From Lachnospiraceae bacterium (GTDB lineage Bacteria > Bacillota > Clostridia > Lachnospirales > Lachnospiraceae): DNA of 52,864 nt. The DNA lies in NCBI GenBank assembly GCA_029225065.1, contig JAQXVT010000033.1, positions 1 to 52,864 of the forward strand. The letters are read 5' to 3'. Shown here in pieces: positions 43,175-52,327 of this stretch (position 1 is its first letter; each line of letters opens with the position of its first letter). The notes below the pieces were generated by a model. That model saw nothing but the letters and a program-made list of their open reading frames with translations. It made no database searches and was not told where the DNA came from. Made by a program: the position numbers and the translations under genes.

Positions 43175-43265
43175 AAAAATCCCCTGCTTCTATTTGTAAA
43201 GTAATGTGCTCTTTCCGGGAAAGAATGAGACTGCATCAGGCAAACAATAGAAGCAGGGGATTTTT
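43175..43265. terminator. bidirectional terminator between luxS and DUF5662 gene
   Basis: Twenty-base perfect arms (AAAAATCCCCTGCTTCTATT and complement) close a 51-base loop that contains its own small hairpin (CTTTCCGGGAAAG). A and T ends permit use in both directions. Confidence 0.88.
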
Positions 43266-43266
43266 G

Positions 43267-43854
43267 TCAGATCTTATATCCTTTTAAATAGTAGTCCTTC
43301 ACAAAATGAATCAGCACCTTCTCTCCGCGCTGGTCGAGAATCCGGAGCATGCCATGCAGTTCCTTTGCCGTCTGCGGATGCAGCATCGAGGTACCGCGGC
43401 CATGCTCAAAATACTGAAGCGGATCGTGCTGCGTGTAGGCTTCTTTATTGTAATTTTTGGAGGCACAGATCCGGTCCATCAGCATTTCTGCCACGTATCT
43501 GCGGGGCATCTGCACCGGCTGCAGCGGGAACTGGCCTTTTTCCAGATGCAGCGGATAATCCAGCCAGTATTCAAAATGATGGCGGTTGCGTCCTTTGTGA
43601 TGCATCCAGGCAAAGGAGCAGCCAAGATCCTTTCGCTCTCCGGTTGTCGGACTGCTTTTTCCGTCGTCGTAATACATACAGCCCATCAGAAACTCAGACG
43701 GCATATATTTGGACATGTCATGCATCAGCCCCTGCCGGTACAGACCGATGCGGAAGCAGTGCTGCATGACAAGGAGCTTGTGGGCAGTGATTGTCTTAAA
43801 GTGCCCTTTTACTTTTTTCCATGTGATTTTTTTCAGATCGTATTGCGGTTTCAT
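43267..43854 (-). CDS. DUF5662 family protein
   Basis: This 195-residue soluble protein matches the DUF5662 family. HFKTITAHKLLVMQHCFRIG and LYRQGLMHDMSKYMPSEF near residues 18-55, then CSFAWMHHKGRNRHHFEYW, are the recognisable blocks; the many His and Asp residues suggest a metal-binding helical fold related to HD proteins. The function is not known. Its ATG lies inside the end of the upstream GH13-like gene (59-base overlap), so the two are translationally linked. Confidence 0.85.
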   Translation of the reverse strand: MKPQYDLKKITWKKVKGHFKTITAHKLLVMQHCFRIGLYRQGLMHDMSKYMPSEFLMGCMYYDDGKSSPTTGERKDLGCSFAWMHHKGRNRHHFEYWLDYPLHLEKGQFPLQPVQMPRRYVAEMLMDRICASKNYNKEAYTQHDPLQYFEHGRGTSMLHPQTAKELHGMLRILDQRGEKVLIHFVKDYYLKGYKI

Positions 43855-45781
43855 CTTCTCTACCTTCCAGTATCATAATTGTGCGGCCTGGAACGAAAAA
43901 GCTTTTTCCACGTCCGAGCGGCTGCGCATCTGTAAGAAAACTTTTTTCCAGTGAGGTATCCATCACTTTGTACCATGCAGTATTCTTCGGGAGGATCGGA
44001 AGGGCAAATTCCTGATCGGTCCAGTAAAGATTGTAGGCAATGTACAAAAACCCCTTCTCTCCCGCATAGCGTCCGGAATACAGACAGCCGATGTGGCGGT
44101 CTGCCCTGGAGAAATCGCAGTACCAGGCGCGCTCCCCGTGATAGGAAAGATCCGGGATACCGTCAGAATGGTTGTCCATGCACTGCAGCACACGGGTCTG
44201 ATGCAGCACTTTGTGCTGTTTCCGGTATGCAATGGCATCGCGGATGAAGTCAAAAAGTTCCTGATTGCTCCTGGCGTGATTCCAGTCGAGCCAGGTAAGT
44301 TCGCTGTCATGGCAGTAAGGGTTGTTGTTGCCGCCCTGACTGTTGCCAAACTCATCGCCGGCCAGAAGCATCGGTGTCCCCTGGGAAAGGAGCAGCATGG
44401 CCATTGCATTTTTCCGCTGCTGCATCCGCAGGCGCAGAATGTCCTTTTTGCGTGTCGGGCCTTCGGTTCCGCAGTTCCAGCTGTAATTGTAATCCGTGCC
44501 GTCCCGCTCCTGCTCTCCGTTTTCACGGTTGTATTTATGGTCATAAGAAACCAGGTCTGTGAGGGTGAAGCCGTCATGATTTGTCACGTAGTTGATAACG
44601 GCACAGCCCTTCTGGTTACGGTTGGAGCGTGTGGTAAAATTCCGAAGCGCGTCCTCATCACCACGCAGCAGGCGGCGGCAGTCGTTCATAAATCCGTCAT
44701 TGGATTCTGCTATGCGAGCCGGAGGAAGCAGATGCATCGGCTGATTTCCGGCCGGTGTAACGCGGGATTCGCGCAGGGAAAGCTGCAGCATTTTTTTCTT
44801 TTCATTTTCCAGAAGCGTCTGCTCCGGGTACCAGCCACACAGAAGCTTCCGGTCTGCAAACAGCGGAAGCTTTGCAAGTTCCGGGGAAATGCCGTCCCTT
44901 GCAATAACAGAAAATCCATCTACATGGTATTCTGATGCCCAGTAATGGAGACAGTCACTGATCGTAAAGAAATCGATTTCATCTGTAAAATGAAATTCCA
45001 GCAGGATTTCGATTTTTTCTCTGTGCGCAGCTTTGACCAGTTCCTTGAACTCCAGATCCGGATCCGGTCCGGCGCTGTAGGAGGCTTTCGGTGCATAGTA
45101 ATATCCCATGCCGTAACCCCAGTAATTTTTCTGATAAGCTGGTGCCGGATCGCCGGAAGTGCTTCCGTGATGGTAGGTGCGGGCCGGTCTTCCATCTGGG
45201 AATGGTTTTACGGTGATCTCCGGAAACTCATATGCAGGCATCAGTTTGATCTGATTGATGCCGAGTGATTTGAGGTACGGAAGCTTTTCGCGGATTCCGG
45301 CAAAGGTGCCCTTTTTCCGCACACCGGAATTTTTCTGTTTTGTGAAACCTCTCACATGCAGATGGTACATAACGGCGTCTGAATAAGGAAGGTTCGGATA
45401 CTGATCGTCTTCCCAGTCAAATTTTTTCCAGACAAATCCGCCGCGAACCGCATGATCAGAGTCAGGCGGGAGTTCGCCGAATACAGACCGACCGGCGATT
45501 TTTCTGGCGCAGGGATCGGTGAAAATCTGAGAACCCTCCCGATAATTATATTCGTAAGCAGACGGGCGCAGCTTTACTTTCATACTGTAAAAATGGTCGG
45601 AGGCTCCGTCTTCCGGAAACGGGATTTCGCTGACAATCTCTTCGGTACCTTTTCGGTAAAGAAGAAGGACTGGCCGCTCCTCTCCGGATGTGAGGCAGCC
45701 GAAATGTACGCCATCGCTCTCAAGCGAGGTTCCCATCCGATAACTTTTGTCTGATAGAACTTTAAATGTGATGTCTTCCAA
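43796..45781 (-). CDS. GH13 debranching-enzyme-like protein lacking catalytic residues
   Basis: This 661-residue protein has the GlgX/isoamylase architecture: a CBM48-like N-terminal domain (about 1-115), a GH13 barrel (about 130-510) and a C-terminal beta domain. YEFPEI and NYVTNHDGFTLTDLVSYDHK keep the family pattern, including the region IV His-Asp (402-403). Region I reads EFHFTDE instead of DVVYNH. Region II reads HVDGFSVIAR instead of HVDGFRFDLA, so the nucleophile Asp is Ile293. Region III reads KLLCGWY instead of KLIAEPW, so the acid Glu is Gly316. The segment between regions I and II is also much shorter than usual. It therefore looks inactive as a hydrolase and may bind glucan or act as a regulator. 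Confidence 0.85.
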   Translation of the reverse strand: MEDITFKVLSDKSYRMGTSLESDGVHFGCLTSGEERPVLLLYRKGTEEIVSEIPFPEDGASDHFYSMKVKLRPSAYEYNYREGSQIFTDPCARKIAGRSVFGELPPDSDHAVRGGFVWKKFDWEDDQYPNLPYSDAVMYHLHVRGFTKQKNSGVRKKGTFAGIREKLPYLKSLGINQIKLMPAYEFPEITVKPFPDGRPARTYHHGSTSGDPAPAYQKNYWGYGMGYYYAPKASYSAGPDPDLEFKELVKAAHREKIEILLEFHFTDEIDFFTISDCLHYWASEYHVDGFSVIARDGISPELAKLPLFADRKLLCGWYPEQTLLENEKKKMLQLSLRESRVTPAGNQPMHLLPPARIAESNDGFMNDCRRLLRGDEDALRNFTTRSNRNQKGCAVINYVTNHDGFTLTDLVSYDHKYNRENGEQERDGTDYNYSWNCGTEGPTRKKDILRLRMQQRKNAMAMLLLSQGTPMLLAGDEFGNSQGGNNNPYCHDSELTWLDWNHARSNQELFDFIRDAIAYRKQHKVLHQTRVLQCMDNHSDGIPDLSYHGERAWYCDFSRADRHIGCLYSGRYAGEKGFLYIAYNLYWTDQEFALPILPKNTAWYKVMDTSLEKSFLTDAQPLGRGKSFFVPGRTIMILEGREDETAIRSEKNHMEKSKRAL

Positions 45782-45874
45782 TGTTGTGTTCCGCCTTTCA
45801 TAAGGTCAGACAGTTTTTATCTGCCTGGCTGTATATCAGTCCTGCTGTAGACAGGTATGGTTTTGTCGGCTCTG

Positions 45875-46630
45875 TTAAAGCGAGATATCAAGCTCAACCG
45901 GACAATGGTCAGAGCCGAAAACTTCCGTGTGAATCGCAGCATCCTGCAGGCAGTCTTTGAGTGCCTCCGACACGCAAAAATAGTCGATCCGCCACCCGGC
46001 GTTCTTCTCTCTTGCACGGAAGCGATAGGACCACCAGCTGTAGACGCCTTCGGTTTCCGGGTAAAAATATCGGTACGTATCGATGAACCCGCTTTCGGTC
46101 AGGTGCGTAAATTTCGCCCGTTCCTCATCGGTAAAACCTGCATTTTTACGGTTGGTCTTCGGATTTTTGAGGTCAATTTCCTGATGAGCGACATTGAGAT
46201 CCCCACAGAAAATGACCGGTTTTGTCTTTTCCAGCTCCTTCAAATAGGAAAGGAATGCATCTTCCCACTCCATCCGGTAAGAAAGACGGGCAAGCTCACT
46301 CTGAGAATTCGGCGTATAGACGGTCACGAAAAAGAAGGATTCATATTCAAGTGTGATAACGCGGCCCTCCTGATCATGCTCCGGAATTCCAATGCCATAG
46401 CGTACCGAAAGCGGCTCTTTTTTGGTGAAAATGGCTGTGCCGGAGTAGCCTTTTTTGACGGCATAGTTCCAGTACTGAAAATAGCCGGGCAGATCAAGCG
46501 TGAGCTGTCCTTCCTGCAGTTTGCTTTCCTGAATACAGAAGATGTCTGCATCCACTTCATGAAAATAATCGAGAAATCCTTTCTGTACACATGCACGCAA
46601 TCCGTTTACATTCCAGGATATCAGTTTCAT
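45875..46630 (-). CDS. xth: exodeoxyribonuclease III
   Basis: This 251-residue AP endonuclease/3' exonuclease acts in base excision repair. The motifs [60 protein letters not shown] and the terminal [13 protein letters not shown] contain the metal-binding and catalytic Asn, Glu, Asp and His. The ATG at 46630 follows GGGAG; a longer frame adds 12 codons without support. A TATACT hexamer at 46675-46680 is a candidate -10. Confidence 0.96.
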   Translation of the reverse strand: MKLISWNVNGLRACVQKGFLDYFHEVDADIFCIQESKLQEGQLTLDLPGYFQYWNYAVKKGYSGTAIFTKKEPLSVRYGIGIPEHDQEGRVITLEYESFFFVTVYTPNSQSELARLSYRMEWEDAFLSYLKELEKTKPVIFCGDLNVAHQEIDLKNPKTNRKNAGFTDEERAKFTHLTESGFIDTYRYFYPETEGVYSWWSYRFRAREKNAGWRIDYFCVSEALKDCLQDAAIHTEVFGSDHCPVELDISL

Positions 46631-46732
46631 AGTCTTCTCTCCCATCTTTTCTCTTTTTGCTGTCATTTAGAACCAGTATATCATCTTTTTTGTAAATTTC
46701 ACAGTGCGAACTTTACTATTTTTAATATTTCC

Positions 46733-46761
46733 TTGCTATTTGACCTGGTTTCTGCTAAAGT
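46733..46761 (+). promoter_or_regulatory. possible promoter of the DUF1292 gene
   Basis: TTGCTA and TAAAGT are 17 bases apart in the divergent gap with xth. Both hexamers deviate from consensus. Confidence 0.4.
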
Positions 46762-46809
46762 AAAACTGCAGCATGGCTGCGGATCAAATTTAAAGAGAGG
46801 TAGTTACAG

Positions 46810-47160
46810 ATGAGCGATTTTGAATCATGCGGCGGCAGCTGTGAGAACTGTGGTTCTGCAGAAGATTGCAGCAAGGCGACAATCACCCTGACACTGGACA
46901 ATGATGAATCCATCGAATGTTCAATTCTTACGATCTATGAGGCGGCAGGTAATGAGTACATCGCACTTCTTCCGCTAAATGAAAAAGGTGAAAATGAGGA
47001 TGGTGAGGTATATATCTACCGTTATCATCAGGAAAATGGCACGCCGGTTCTGGAGAACATCGAGAACGATGAGGAGTACGAGGCAGCATCCGACGGATTT
47101 GATGAGTGGCTCGATTCCCTTGAATACGACGAGCTTGTAGAGGGCGAAGAGGAAGAATAA
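46810..47160 (+). CDS. DUF1292 domain-containing acidic protein
   Basis: This is a 116-residue acidic protein. Residues 28-105 match DUF1292 (ITLTLDNDESIECSILTIYE, EYIALLPLNE, VYIYRYHQENG). The N-terminus carries four Cys (7, 11, 14, 20; CGGSCENCGSAEDC) that could bind a metal. The C-terminus is almost all Asp and Glu. The function is unknown; in other Firmicutes a DUF1292 gene often lies near yrrK/yrzL genes, which are not present here. AGAGG precedes the ATG. Confidence 0.85.
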   Translation: MSDFESCGGSCENCGSAEDCSKATITLTLDNDESIECSILTIYEAAGNEYIALLPLNEKGENEDGEVYIYRYHQENGTPVLENIENDEEYEAASDGFDEWLDSLEYDELVEGEEEE

Positions 47161-47190
47161 AAATCCGAACAAAATACAAGAACAAAAATA

Positions 47191-47242
47191 CCCGTTCAGT
47201 GAGCATACAGCGAAAAGGATGTGTGCTCCTGAACGGGTTTTT
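47191..47242 (+). terminator. intrinsic terminator of the DUF1292 gene
   Basis: Arms CCCGTTCAG and CTGAACGGG, with inner GAGCA/TGCTC pairing, are followed by six T. Confidence 0.88.
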
Positions 47243-47245
47243 TGC

Positions 47246-47273
47246 AGCGAAGCGGACCTGGAATATCCGCTTT
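47246..47273. repeat. 28-bp palindromic repeat, copy 2
   Basis: The element reads GCGAAGCGGACCTG, then GAATATCCGCTTTA. The 23-base core AAGCGGAC...TATCCGCTT matches the copy at 50629-50656 at 21 of 23 positions and forms a 7-base hairpin stem. Confidence 0.65.
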
Positions 47274-47276
47274 ATT

Positions 47277-49121
47277 TCAGGAAAAATCCCGCAGCGACTC
47301 TTCTTCCAGCAAAGGTTCGAGAAACGGGGATGGCTGCACTTCTTTTCCAAACCGTTCTTTCGTGTAAAAAATATGCAGGCGGTCCTTGGCTCTTGTCATA
47401 CCAACATAGAGCAACCGGCGTTCTTCCTCGAGATCCGCGTCCATATTTGCCTTTTTGTGCGGAATGATGCCTTCATTGATATCGACAAGGAACACCTCCT
47501 CAAACTCCAGCCCTTTGGAGCTGTGAAAGGTGGAGAGGATGATCGCATCCGGATCATGTTCTTTTTTGCCGCGCTGCTCTTCTAAGTGCTGGCGGTACTC
47601 CGTCAGATGTGCTTCCCACTCTTCCATCGTCTTAAAGGGTTTTGCACTCTGCTGAATCTCATCGAGAATTTCAATCAGTTCTTCCGGCTTCATCCGGCGT
47701 TCTTTGGCATATTCCGTCAGGTATTCCTCGTAATTGATGCCGTAGCGGATATAATTGACGGCTGCATACGGCGCGAGGCCTCGCAGTATCCGAAGATCAA
47801 TTTCCATGCGGTCAATGCGGTCCATCATCCAGTCCTTGTCCTCATAATACGTACGCAGCGTTTCAAAGGATACAATCGGGGCATCGATGCTGTCACGGCT
47901 TAAGTAGCGCGTTGGCCGGTTCATGATCTGGAGAAATTCCTTTCGGTCAAGCTGTGTTCTTGCAAGATGCAGATAGGCGAAAAGATCCTTCGCCACCCAG
48001 TGCTCATAGATGTTCGGAAGCGCATCACGCATCTCAAACGGAATGTTAAATTCCATCAGACGCTCTGCATAGGGACGTGCGCCCTGATTGGTTCGAAATA
48101 AGACGGCAATCTCATTCGGAGGCGTGCCGCGGCTTACTGCATTTTGAATCGATTTTACAAGGAAAAGACTCTCATGCTCCTGCCCGGCAAACGCTCGGAT
48201 ATCGACGGACGCTCCGCTGCCGCGCACCGGAACAATTTGCTTATGAAAACGGTTCCTATTTTCTGCAATTACAGTCTGCGCGGCGTGAATCACCGCGGAG
48301 GTCGAACGAAAATTCCGGTCCAGCAGAATTTTTGCAGCATCCGGGTAATCCTTCGGAAAGTTCAGCATAATCTCCGGTTTTGCCCCACGAAAGCGATAGA
48401 TAGACTGATCATCGTCGCCGACAATAAAAAGATTGTTTTCCGGAAGGGCAAGCAGCTGCAGAATCCGGTACTGAAGTAGATTGATGTCCTGAAATTCATC
48501 TACCAGAATATAGTTCCAGCGTTTCTGCCATGCCTGAAGAATGTCCGGCCGTGCATTTAAAAGTTCCCAGGTGTAGGTCATCATATCGTCAAAATCGATC
48601 AGCCCGGCCTGACTGTGAATTTCCTCATAGCGCTGAAAGAACAGACGGAATACTTCAGCCGGACAGCTTTTTGAATAATAGTTTTCCAGTCGAATCTGCT
48701 CATTTTTTACCAGGCTGATTTCAGCTGCAAGATCAGAGAGGGTCTCTTTCTCGTCTTCGAAAGAAAGCTTTGATTCCCTCAGAAGCTGCTGCAGGATCTG
48801 ATACTTCTTCTCTTCTGTCAGGATATTTGCCGCAGTATAATGATAAGCATGCTTTAAAATAGTGAAAAAAACAGCGTGAAATGTCCCGAATGTGACACCG
48901 CTGTTTTTGCATATTTGCTGAAATCGGCCGCGCATTTCAAGCGCTGCTGCTTTTGTAAAGGTGATAACGAGAATTTCGTTCGGACGTACGTGAGCATGCT
49001 CAATCAGCTGCCGCGTACGCTGTGTAATGACCAGAGTTTTTCCGGAACCAGGACCCGCCAGTACCATGGCAGGTCCGTTTCCGTGAGCAATGGCTCTGGA
49101 CTGAGCATCGCTTATTTTCAT
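47277..49121 (-). CDS. UvrD/PcrA-family ATP-dependent DNA helicase
   Basis: This 614-residue SF1A helicase has Walker [21 protein letters not shown] near residues 21-40, motif [20 protein letters not shown], motif [18 protein letters not shown], and motifs V/VI as [20 protein letters not shown] and [17 protein letters not shown]. It is shorter than PcrA (about 730) and lacks the C-terminal Tudor-like region, so a dedicated repair paralogue is likely. Its ATG overlaps the gltX stop (ATGA), indicating co-translation. Confidence 0.9.
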   Translation of the reverse strand: MKISDAQSRAIAHGNGPAMVLAGPGSGKTLVITQRTRQLIEHAHVRPNEILVITFTKAAALEMRGRFQQICKNSGVTFGTFHAVFFTILKHAYHYTAANILTEEKKYQILQQLLRESKLSFEDEKETLSDLAAEISLVKNEQIRLENYYSKSCPAEVFRLFFQRYEEIHSQAGLIDFDDMMTYTWELLNARPDILQAWQKRWNYILVDEFQDINLLQYRILQLLALPENNLFIVGDDDQSIYRFRGAKPEIMLNFPKDYPDAAKILLDRNFRSTSAVIHAAQTVIAENRNRFHKQIVPVRGSGASVDIRAFAGQEHESLFLVKSIQNAVSRGTPPNEIAVLFRTNQGARPYAERLMEFNIPFEMRDALPNIYEHWVAKDLFAYLHLARTQLDRKEFLQIMNRPTRYLSRDSIDAPIVSFETLRTYYEDKDWMMDRIDRMEIDLRILRGLAPYAAVNYIRYGINYEEYLTEYAKERRMKPEELIEILDEIQQSAKPFKTMEEWEAHLTEYRQHLEEQRGKKEHDPDAIILSTFHSSKGLEFEEVFLVDINEGIIPHKKANMDADLEEERRLLYVGMTRAKDRLHIFYTKERFGKEVQPSPFLEPLLEEESLRDFS

Positions 49122-50569
49122 GCTTCCAGTTTTTCAATCGCAGCGCGGATTCTTGCGATGGACTCATCTTTTCCGATGATATCCATAATCTCTGTCGCGC
49201 CGGCCGGTGTGACACTCTGACCGGAAACAGCGATTCGAAGCGGCCACATCACAGCATTGACTTTGCAGCCCTTCTCTTGCGTGTAAGCTTTGAGCATCTC
49301 AAAGAGCGCGTCGTTTGTGAAATCTTCTGCAGCCTCAAGGCGCGGAAGCAGGTCTTTTAAGGTAGCAAGCGATTTTTCTGCGTCTGTCTTTGCTTTTTTG
49401 TTTGTGAACAGTGAGATATCGTACTCCGGCACCTGCTCAAAGAATGCGACCATCTCCGGAATATCCGGGTATACTTCGATTCTGGTGCGGACCATCTCGG
49501 CGATCCGGTGCAGATCAAAGTCTTTTGTCAGTGCTTTTTTCAGATACGGCTCTGCAGCGGCGTAGAATGTCTCACTGTCCATTGCCTTTAAGTATTCTCC
49601 ATTCATCCAGCGAAGCTTCTGGATATCGAATACAGCCGGGGATTTGCTCATGTTGTGGTAGTCGAACTCTTTTACCAGCTCCTCCAGAGAGAAAATCTCA
49701 CGGTTGTCCTGCGGACACCAGCCAAGCAGTGCGACATAGTTGACAATTGCCTCAGATACGAATCCCTGCTCAAGCAGATCCTCGTAGGAGGAATGACCGG
49801 AACGCTTGCTCAGTTTCTGATGCTCAGCGTTTGTAATCAGCGGGCAGTGTACGTATACCGGTACTTCCCAGCCGAATGCTTCATAAAGACGGTTATACTT
49901 CGGTGCGGAGGAAAGATATTCGTTTCCGCGTACCACATGTGTGATTCCCATCAGATGGTCGTCCACAACGTTTGCAAAGTTGTAAGTCGGGTATCCGTCT
50001 GACTTGATCAGGATCATATCGTCCAGCTCTGCATTCGGTACTTCAATTTCTCCGTAGATTTCGTCCACAAACTTTGTGGTACCCTCATTCGGTACATTCT
50101 GACGGATGACGTACGGAACACCTGCGTCCAGCTTTGCCTGAATCTCCTCTTTGGAAAGGTGGAGGCAATGCTTGTCATACATCATCAACTCCTTGCCCGC
50201 TACGTTTTTGCGCAGGGACTCCAGACGCTCCTTATCGCAGAAGCAGTAATAAGCTTCGCCTTTTTCAATCAGTTTCTTTGCGTACTCCAGATAAATACCG
50301 GTCTTCTGACGTTCACTCTGTACGTACGGACCGCAGCCGCCGTCCTTGTCCGGACCCTCGTCATGGATCAGTCCGGTCTTCTGCAGTGTCCGGTATATGA
50401 TATCAACTGCACCCTCTACGAGACGCTCCTGGTCGGTATCCTCGATGCGCAGCATAAAGGTACCGCCCGCATGCTTGGCGATCAGATAGGCATACAGTGC
50501 CGTTCTTAAATTTCCTACATGCATCCGTCCGGTCGGACTCGGTGCAAATCTTGTCTTAACTTTGCTCAT
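49118..50569 (-). CDS. gltX: glutamate--tRNA ligase
   Basis: GltX charges tRNA-Glu. This class I synthetase of 483 residues carries the HIGH-type motif in [20 protein letters not shown] near residues 7-26 and the KMSKS-type motif in [15 protein letters not shown] near 250. [15 protein letters not shown] and [18 protein letters not shown] are conserved active-site parts. In many Gram-positive bacteria this type also charges tRNA-Gln for later amidation; that cannot be decided here. It is upstream of the helicase on the same transcript. Confidence 0.96.
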   Translation of the reverse strand: MSKVKTRFAPSPTGRMHVGNLRTALYAYLIAKHAGGTFMLRIEDTDQERLVEGAVDIIYRTLQKTGLIHDEGPDKDGGCGPYVQSERQKTGIYLEYAKKLIEKGEAYYCFCDKERLESLRKNVAGKELMMYDKHCLHLSKEEIQAKLDAGVPYVIRQNVPNEGTTKFVDEIYGEIEVPNAELDDMILIKSDGYPTYNFANVVDDHLMGITHVVRGNEYLSSAPKYNRLYEAFGWEVPVYVHCPLITNAEHQKLSKRSGHSSYEDLLEQGFVSEAIVNYVALLGWCPQDNREIFSLEELVKEFDYHNMSKSPAVFDIQKLRWMNGEYLKAMDSETFYAAAEPYLKKALTKDFDLHRIAEMVRTRIEVYPDIPEMVAFFEQVPEYDISLFTNKKAKTDAEKSLATLKDLLPRLEAAEDFTNDALFEMLKAYTQEKGCKVNAVMWPLRIAVSGQSVTPAGATEIMDIIGKDESIARIRAAIEKLEA

Positions 50570-50628
50570 ATTTTTCTCCTGCCTTTTTGATGAGATAAAT
50601 TAGTAAAAATAACTGCCGAAAGCAAACT

Positions 50629-50656
50629 GCAAAGCGGACTTAGAATATCCGCTTTG
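50629..50656. repeat. 28-bp palindromic repeat, copy 3
   Basis: The element reads GCAAAGCGGACTTA, then GAATATCCGCTTTG. It is nearly identical to copy 2 and lies between ftsW and gltX. Confidence 0.65.
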
Positions 50657-50710
50657 ACACACGCTTCGGGAATGTCTGTGACATCCTGTATAATGGGCAG
50701 CCTGCCTGCC

Positions 50711-51928
50711 CTACTGAAAACGGATTTGTTTGGAAACACTAAGTGCCAGCAACATTTCCGTCATCAGAAACACAATGGAAGTGCCTCCGTAGCTGACAAA
50801 TGGAAGCGTGATTCCGGTGGTCGGAATCAGATTGACCACAACGGCGATATTGAGTACCACCTGCAGCGCGATATGTACGAAAATACCGGACACAATTAAC
50901 GAACCGAGCAGATCCGGCGCGTTTTGTGCAATGAAAAACAGGCGGTACAGCAAAAAGATAAATAACAGCATCACAAGTGCTGCGCCAAAGATGCCGAGCT
51001 CCTCGCAGATAATGGAGAAGATCATATCATTCTGGGCTTCCGGGATCGCTCCGAGCTTCTGTGCACTGTTTCCCAAACCTTTTCCGAAAAATCCGCCCGA
51101 ACCGATCGCATACAATGCCTGCATGACCTGATAGCCTCCATCACTGGAATACAGTTCCGGATTCAGCCAGACGCGGATTCGGCCGATACGAAAGCTGGAA
51201 CTGCCGCCAAAATTCACAAGGACAAAAACAAAAATCACAGCGAGAATCAGAATCGCACCAGCAGCCAAAAGCATCTGTTTCGTATTTGGCGAAACAAGAA
51301 AAATCAGAGAGACCGTAATTCCGAGAATGATAAGCGCCGTGCTTAAATTGTCCGTAAAAATATAGGTCAGTCCGACTGCGAGCAACCCAAATGCAGCTAC
51401 TGTAAGTGTTGCTTTTAGTGTGCGGATATTTTTGCCGATTTTTATGAGAAGAAACGGCAAAAACAGAATAACCGCTACCTTCGCAAACTCTGCAGGCTGA
51501 AAGGAGATCGGTCCGATATATATCCAGCGCTTTGCACCGTTTACCTCACGTCCAATGAATTTGGTAATAAACAACAAAAACATCGAGAACCAATAGATTA
51601 GTCCGGAGTATTTGGCAAGCATATGATAATCGGCGTTTGATCCGATTACGGCTACGACAAGCGCGACGATACTGATTACAGTCTGCTTACGGAAGTAAGC
51701 CATATCGTCCCCTCGCTGCTGGATCAGCGCTTCGTATGCGCTGGTACTGTAGAGCATGACGAGTCCGAAGCAGGTGAGCAGGATTACTGCGGCCAATAAG
51801 TTGAAATCATAATAGTCAGAGGTCAGAAAAGAAGTTGACCACTTCAGAAATTTTCGAATTGGAGAACCTGATTGCTTTGTGCGCCGTTTCTTATGAACTG
51901 GCTGCAAAGTACGTGAATTTGTCGCCAT
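50711..51928 (-). CDS. ftsW: FtsW/RodA/SpoVE-family SEDS glycosyltransferase
   Basis: This is a polytopic membrane peptidoglycan polymerase of about 405 residues with ten hydrophobic segments. LLTCFGLVMLYSTSAYEAL near residue 48, GAKRWIYIGPISFQPAEFAK, PEAQNDMIFSIICEELGIFG and LIPTTGITLPFVSYGGTS are the SEDS signatures. The ATG at 51928 (AAAGGA six bases upstream) is preferred over an upstream start that adds 20 unsupported residues. FtsW and SpoVE are hard to separate; no mur genes are adjacent, so the division role is an assumption. Confidence 0.85.
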   Translation of the reverse strand: MATNSRTLQPVHKKRRTKQSGSPIRKFLKWSTSFLTSDYYDFNLLAAVILLTCFGLVMLYSTSAYEALIQQRGDDMAYFRKQTVISIVALVVAVIGSNADYHMLAKYSGLIYWFSMFLLFITKFIGREVNGAKRWIYIGPISFQPAEFAKVAVILFLPFLLIKIGKNIRTLKATLTVAAFGLLAVGLTYIFTDNLSTALIILGITVSLIFLVSPNTKQMLLAAGAILILAVIFVFVLVNFGGSSSFRIGRIRVWLNPELYSSDGGYQVMQALYAIGSGGFFGKGLGNSAQKLGAIPEAQNDMIFSIICEELGIFGAALVMLLFIFLLYRLFFIAQNAPDLLGSLIVSGIFVHIALQVVLNIAVVVNLIPTTGITLPFVSYGGTSIVFLMTEMLLALSVSKQIRFQ

Positions 51929-52145
51929 AAGAATCCTTTCGTAAAAACTTCTTGAAAAAATTTCCTTCAGGTATGGTAAAGCTACCATAGAATCCGAGAA
52001 AACAGGTCACTTTGACTTAAGCCACCTGCCTATCATAGCATATCTTTTTTTATTTTTCCAGTGAAACGGAGGAATTTTTGTATAAAAGGTTCGAAGAAAA
52101 TCTGTCTGTAGGAAAGCAGCTATGAAAAATATGTGAACGCAGGTC

Positions 52146-52173
52146 GCGAAGGAGATTACGAATGTCCGTTTTA
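52146..52173. repeat. 28-bp palindromic repeat, copy 4 (diverged)
   Basis: The element reads GCGAAGGAGATTAC, then GAATGTCCGTTTTA. It is most similar to copy 1 at 33185. It abuts the 12-base-arm hairpin at 52173-52221. Confidence 0.5.
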
Positions 52174-52284
52174 TACAGGCAAGTTCCCTGCCGGAATAAT
52201 AAACAGAGGACTTGCCTGTATCATAAGTGCAGCAGGATTGCGGATATTTGTTGTCTCTGATGTTCCTTCTTCTTTTATCGATAC

Positions 52285-52307
52285 TGTTCCAGCTTAGCTC
52301 TGGAACA
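52285..52307 (-). terminator. hairpin after cotJC
   Basis: Eight-base arms TGTTCCAG and CTGGAACA with a seven-base loop lie 20 bases past the cotJC stop. No U-run follows on the minus strand, so it is a weak candidate. Confidence 0.4.
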
Positions 52308-52327
52308 TGTAAATGAGAAAATGACCG

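Larger units (their letters stand above)
51929..52327. other. intergenic region between ftsW and cotJC, no gene seen
   Basis: These 399 bases contain no convincing gene. They hold a small palindrome ATGGTA/TACCAT near 51975, a 28-bp repeat (52146-52173), a long-loop hairpin with 12-base arms ATACAGGCAAGT and ACTTGCCTGTAT (52173-52221), and a hairpin at 52285-52307. Confidence 0.5.
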
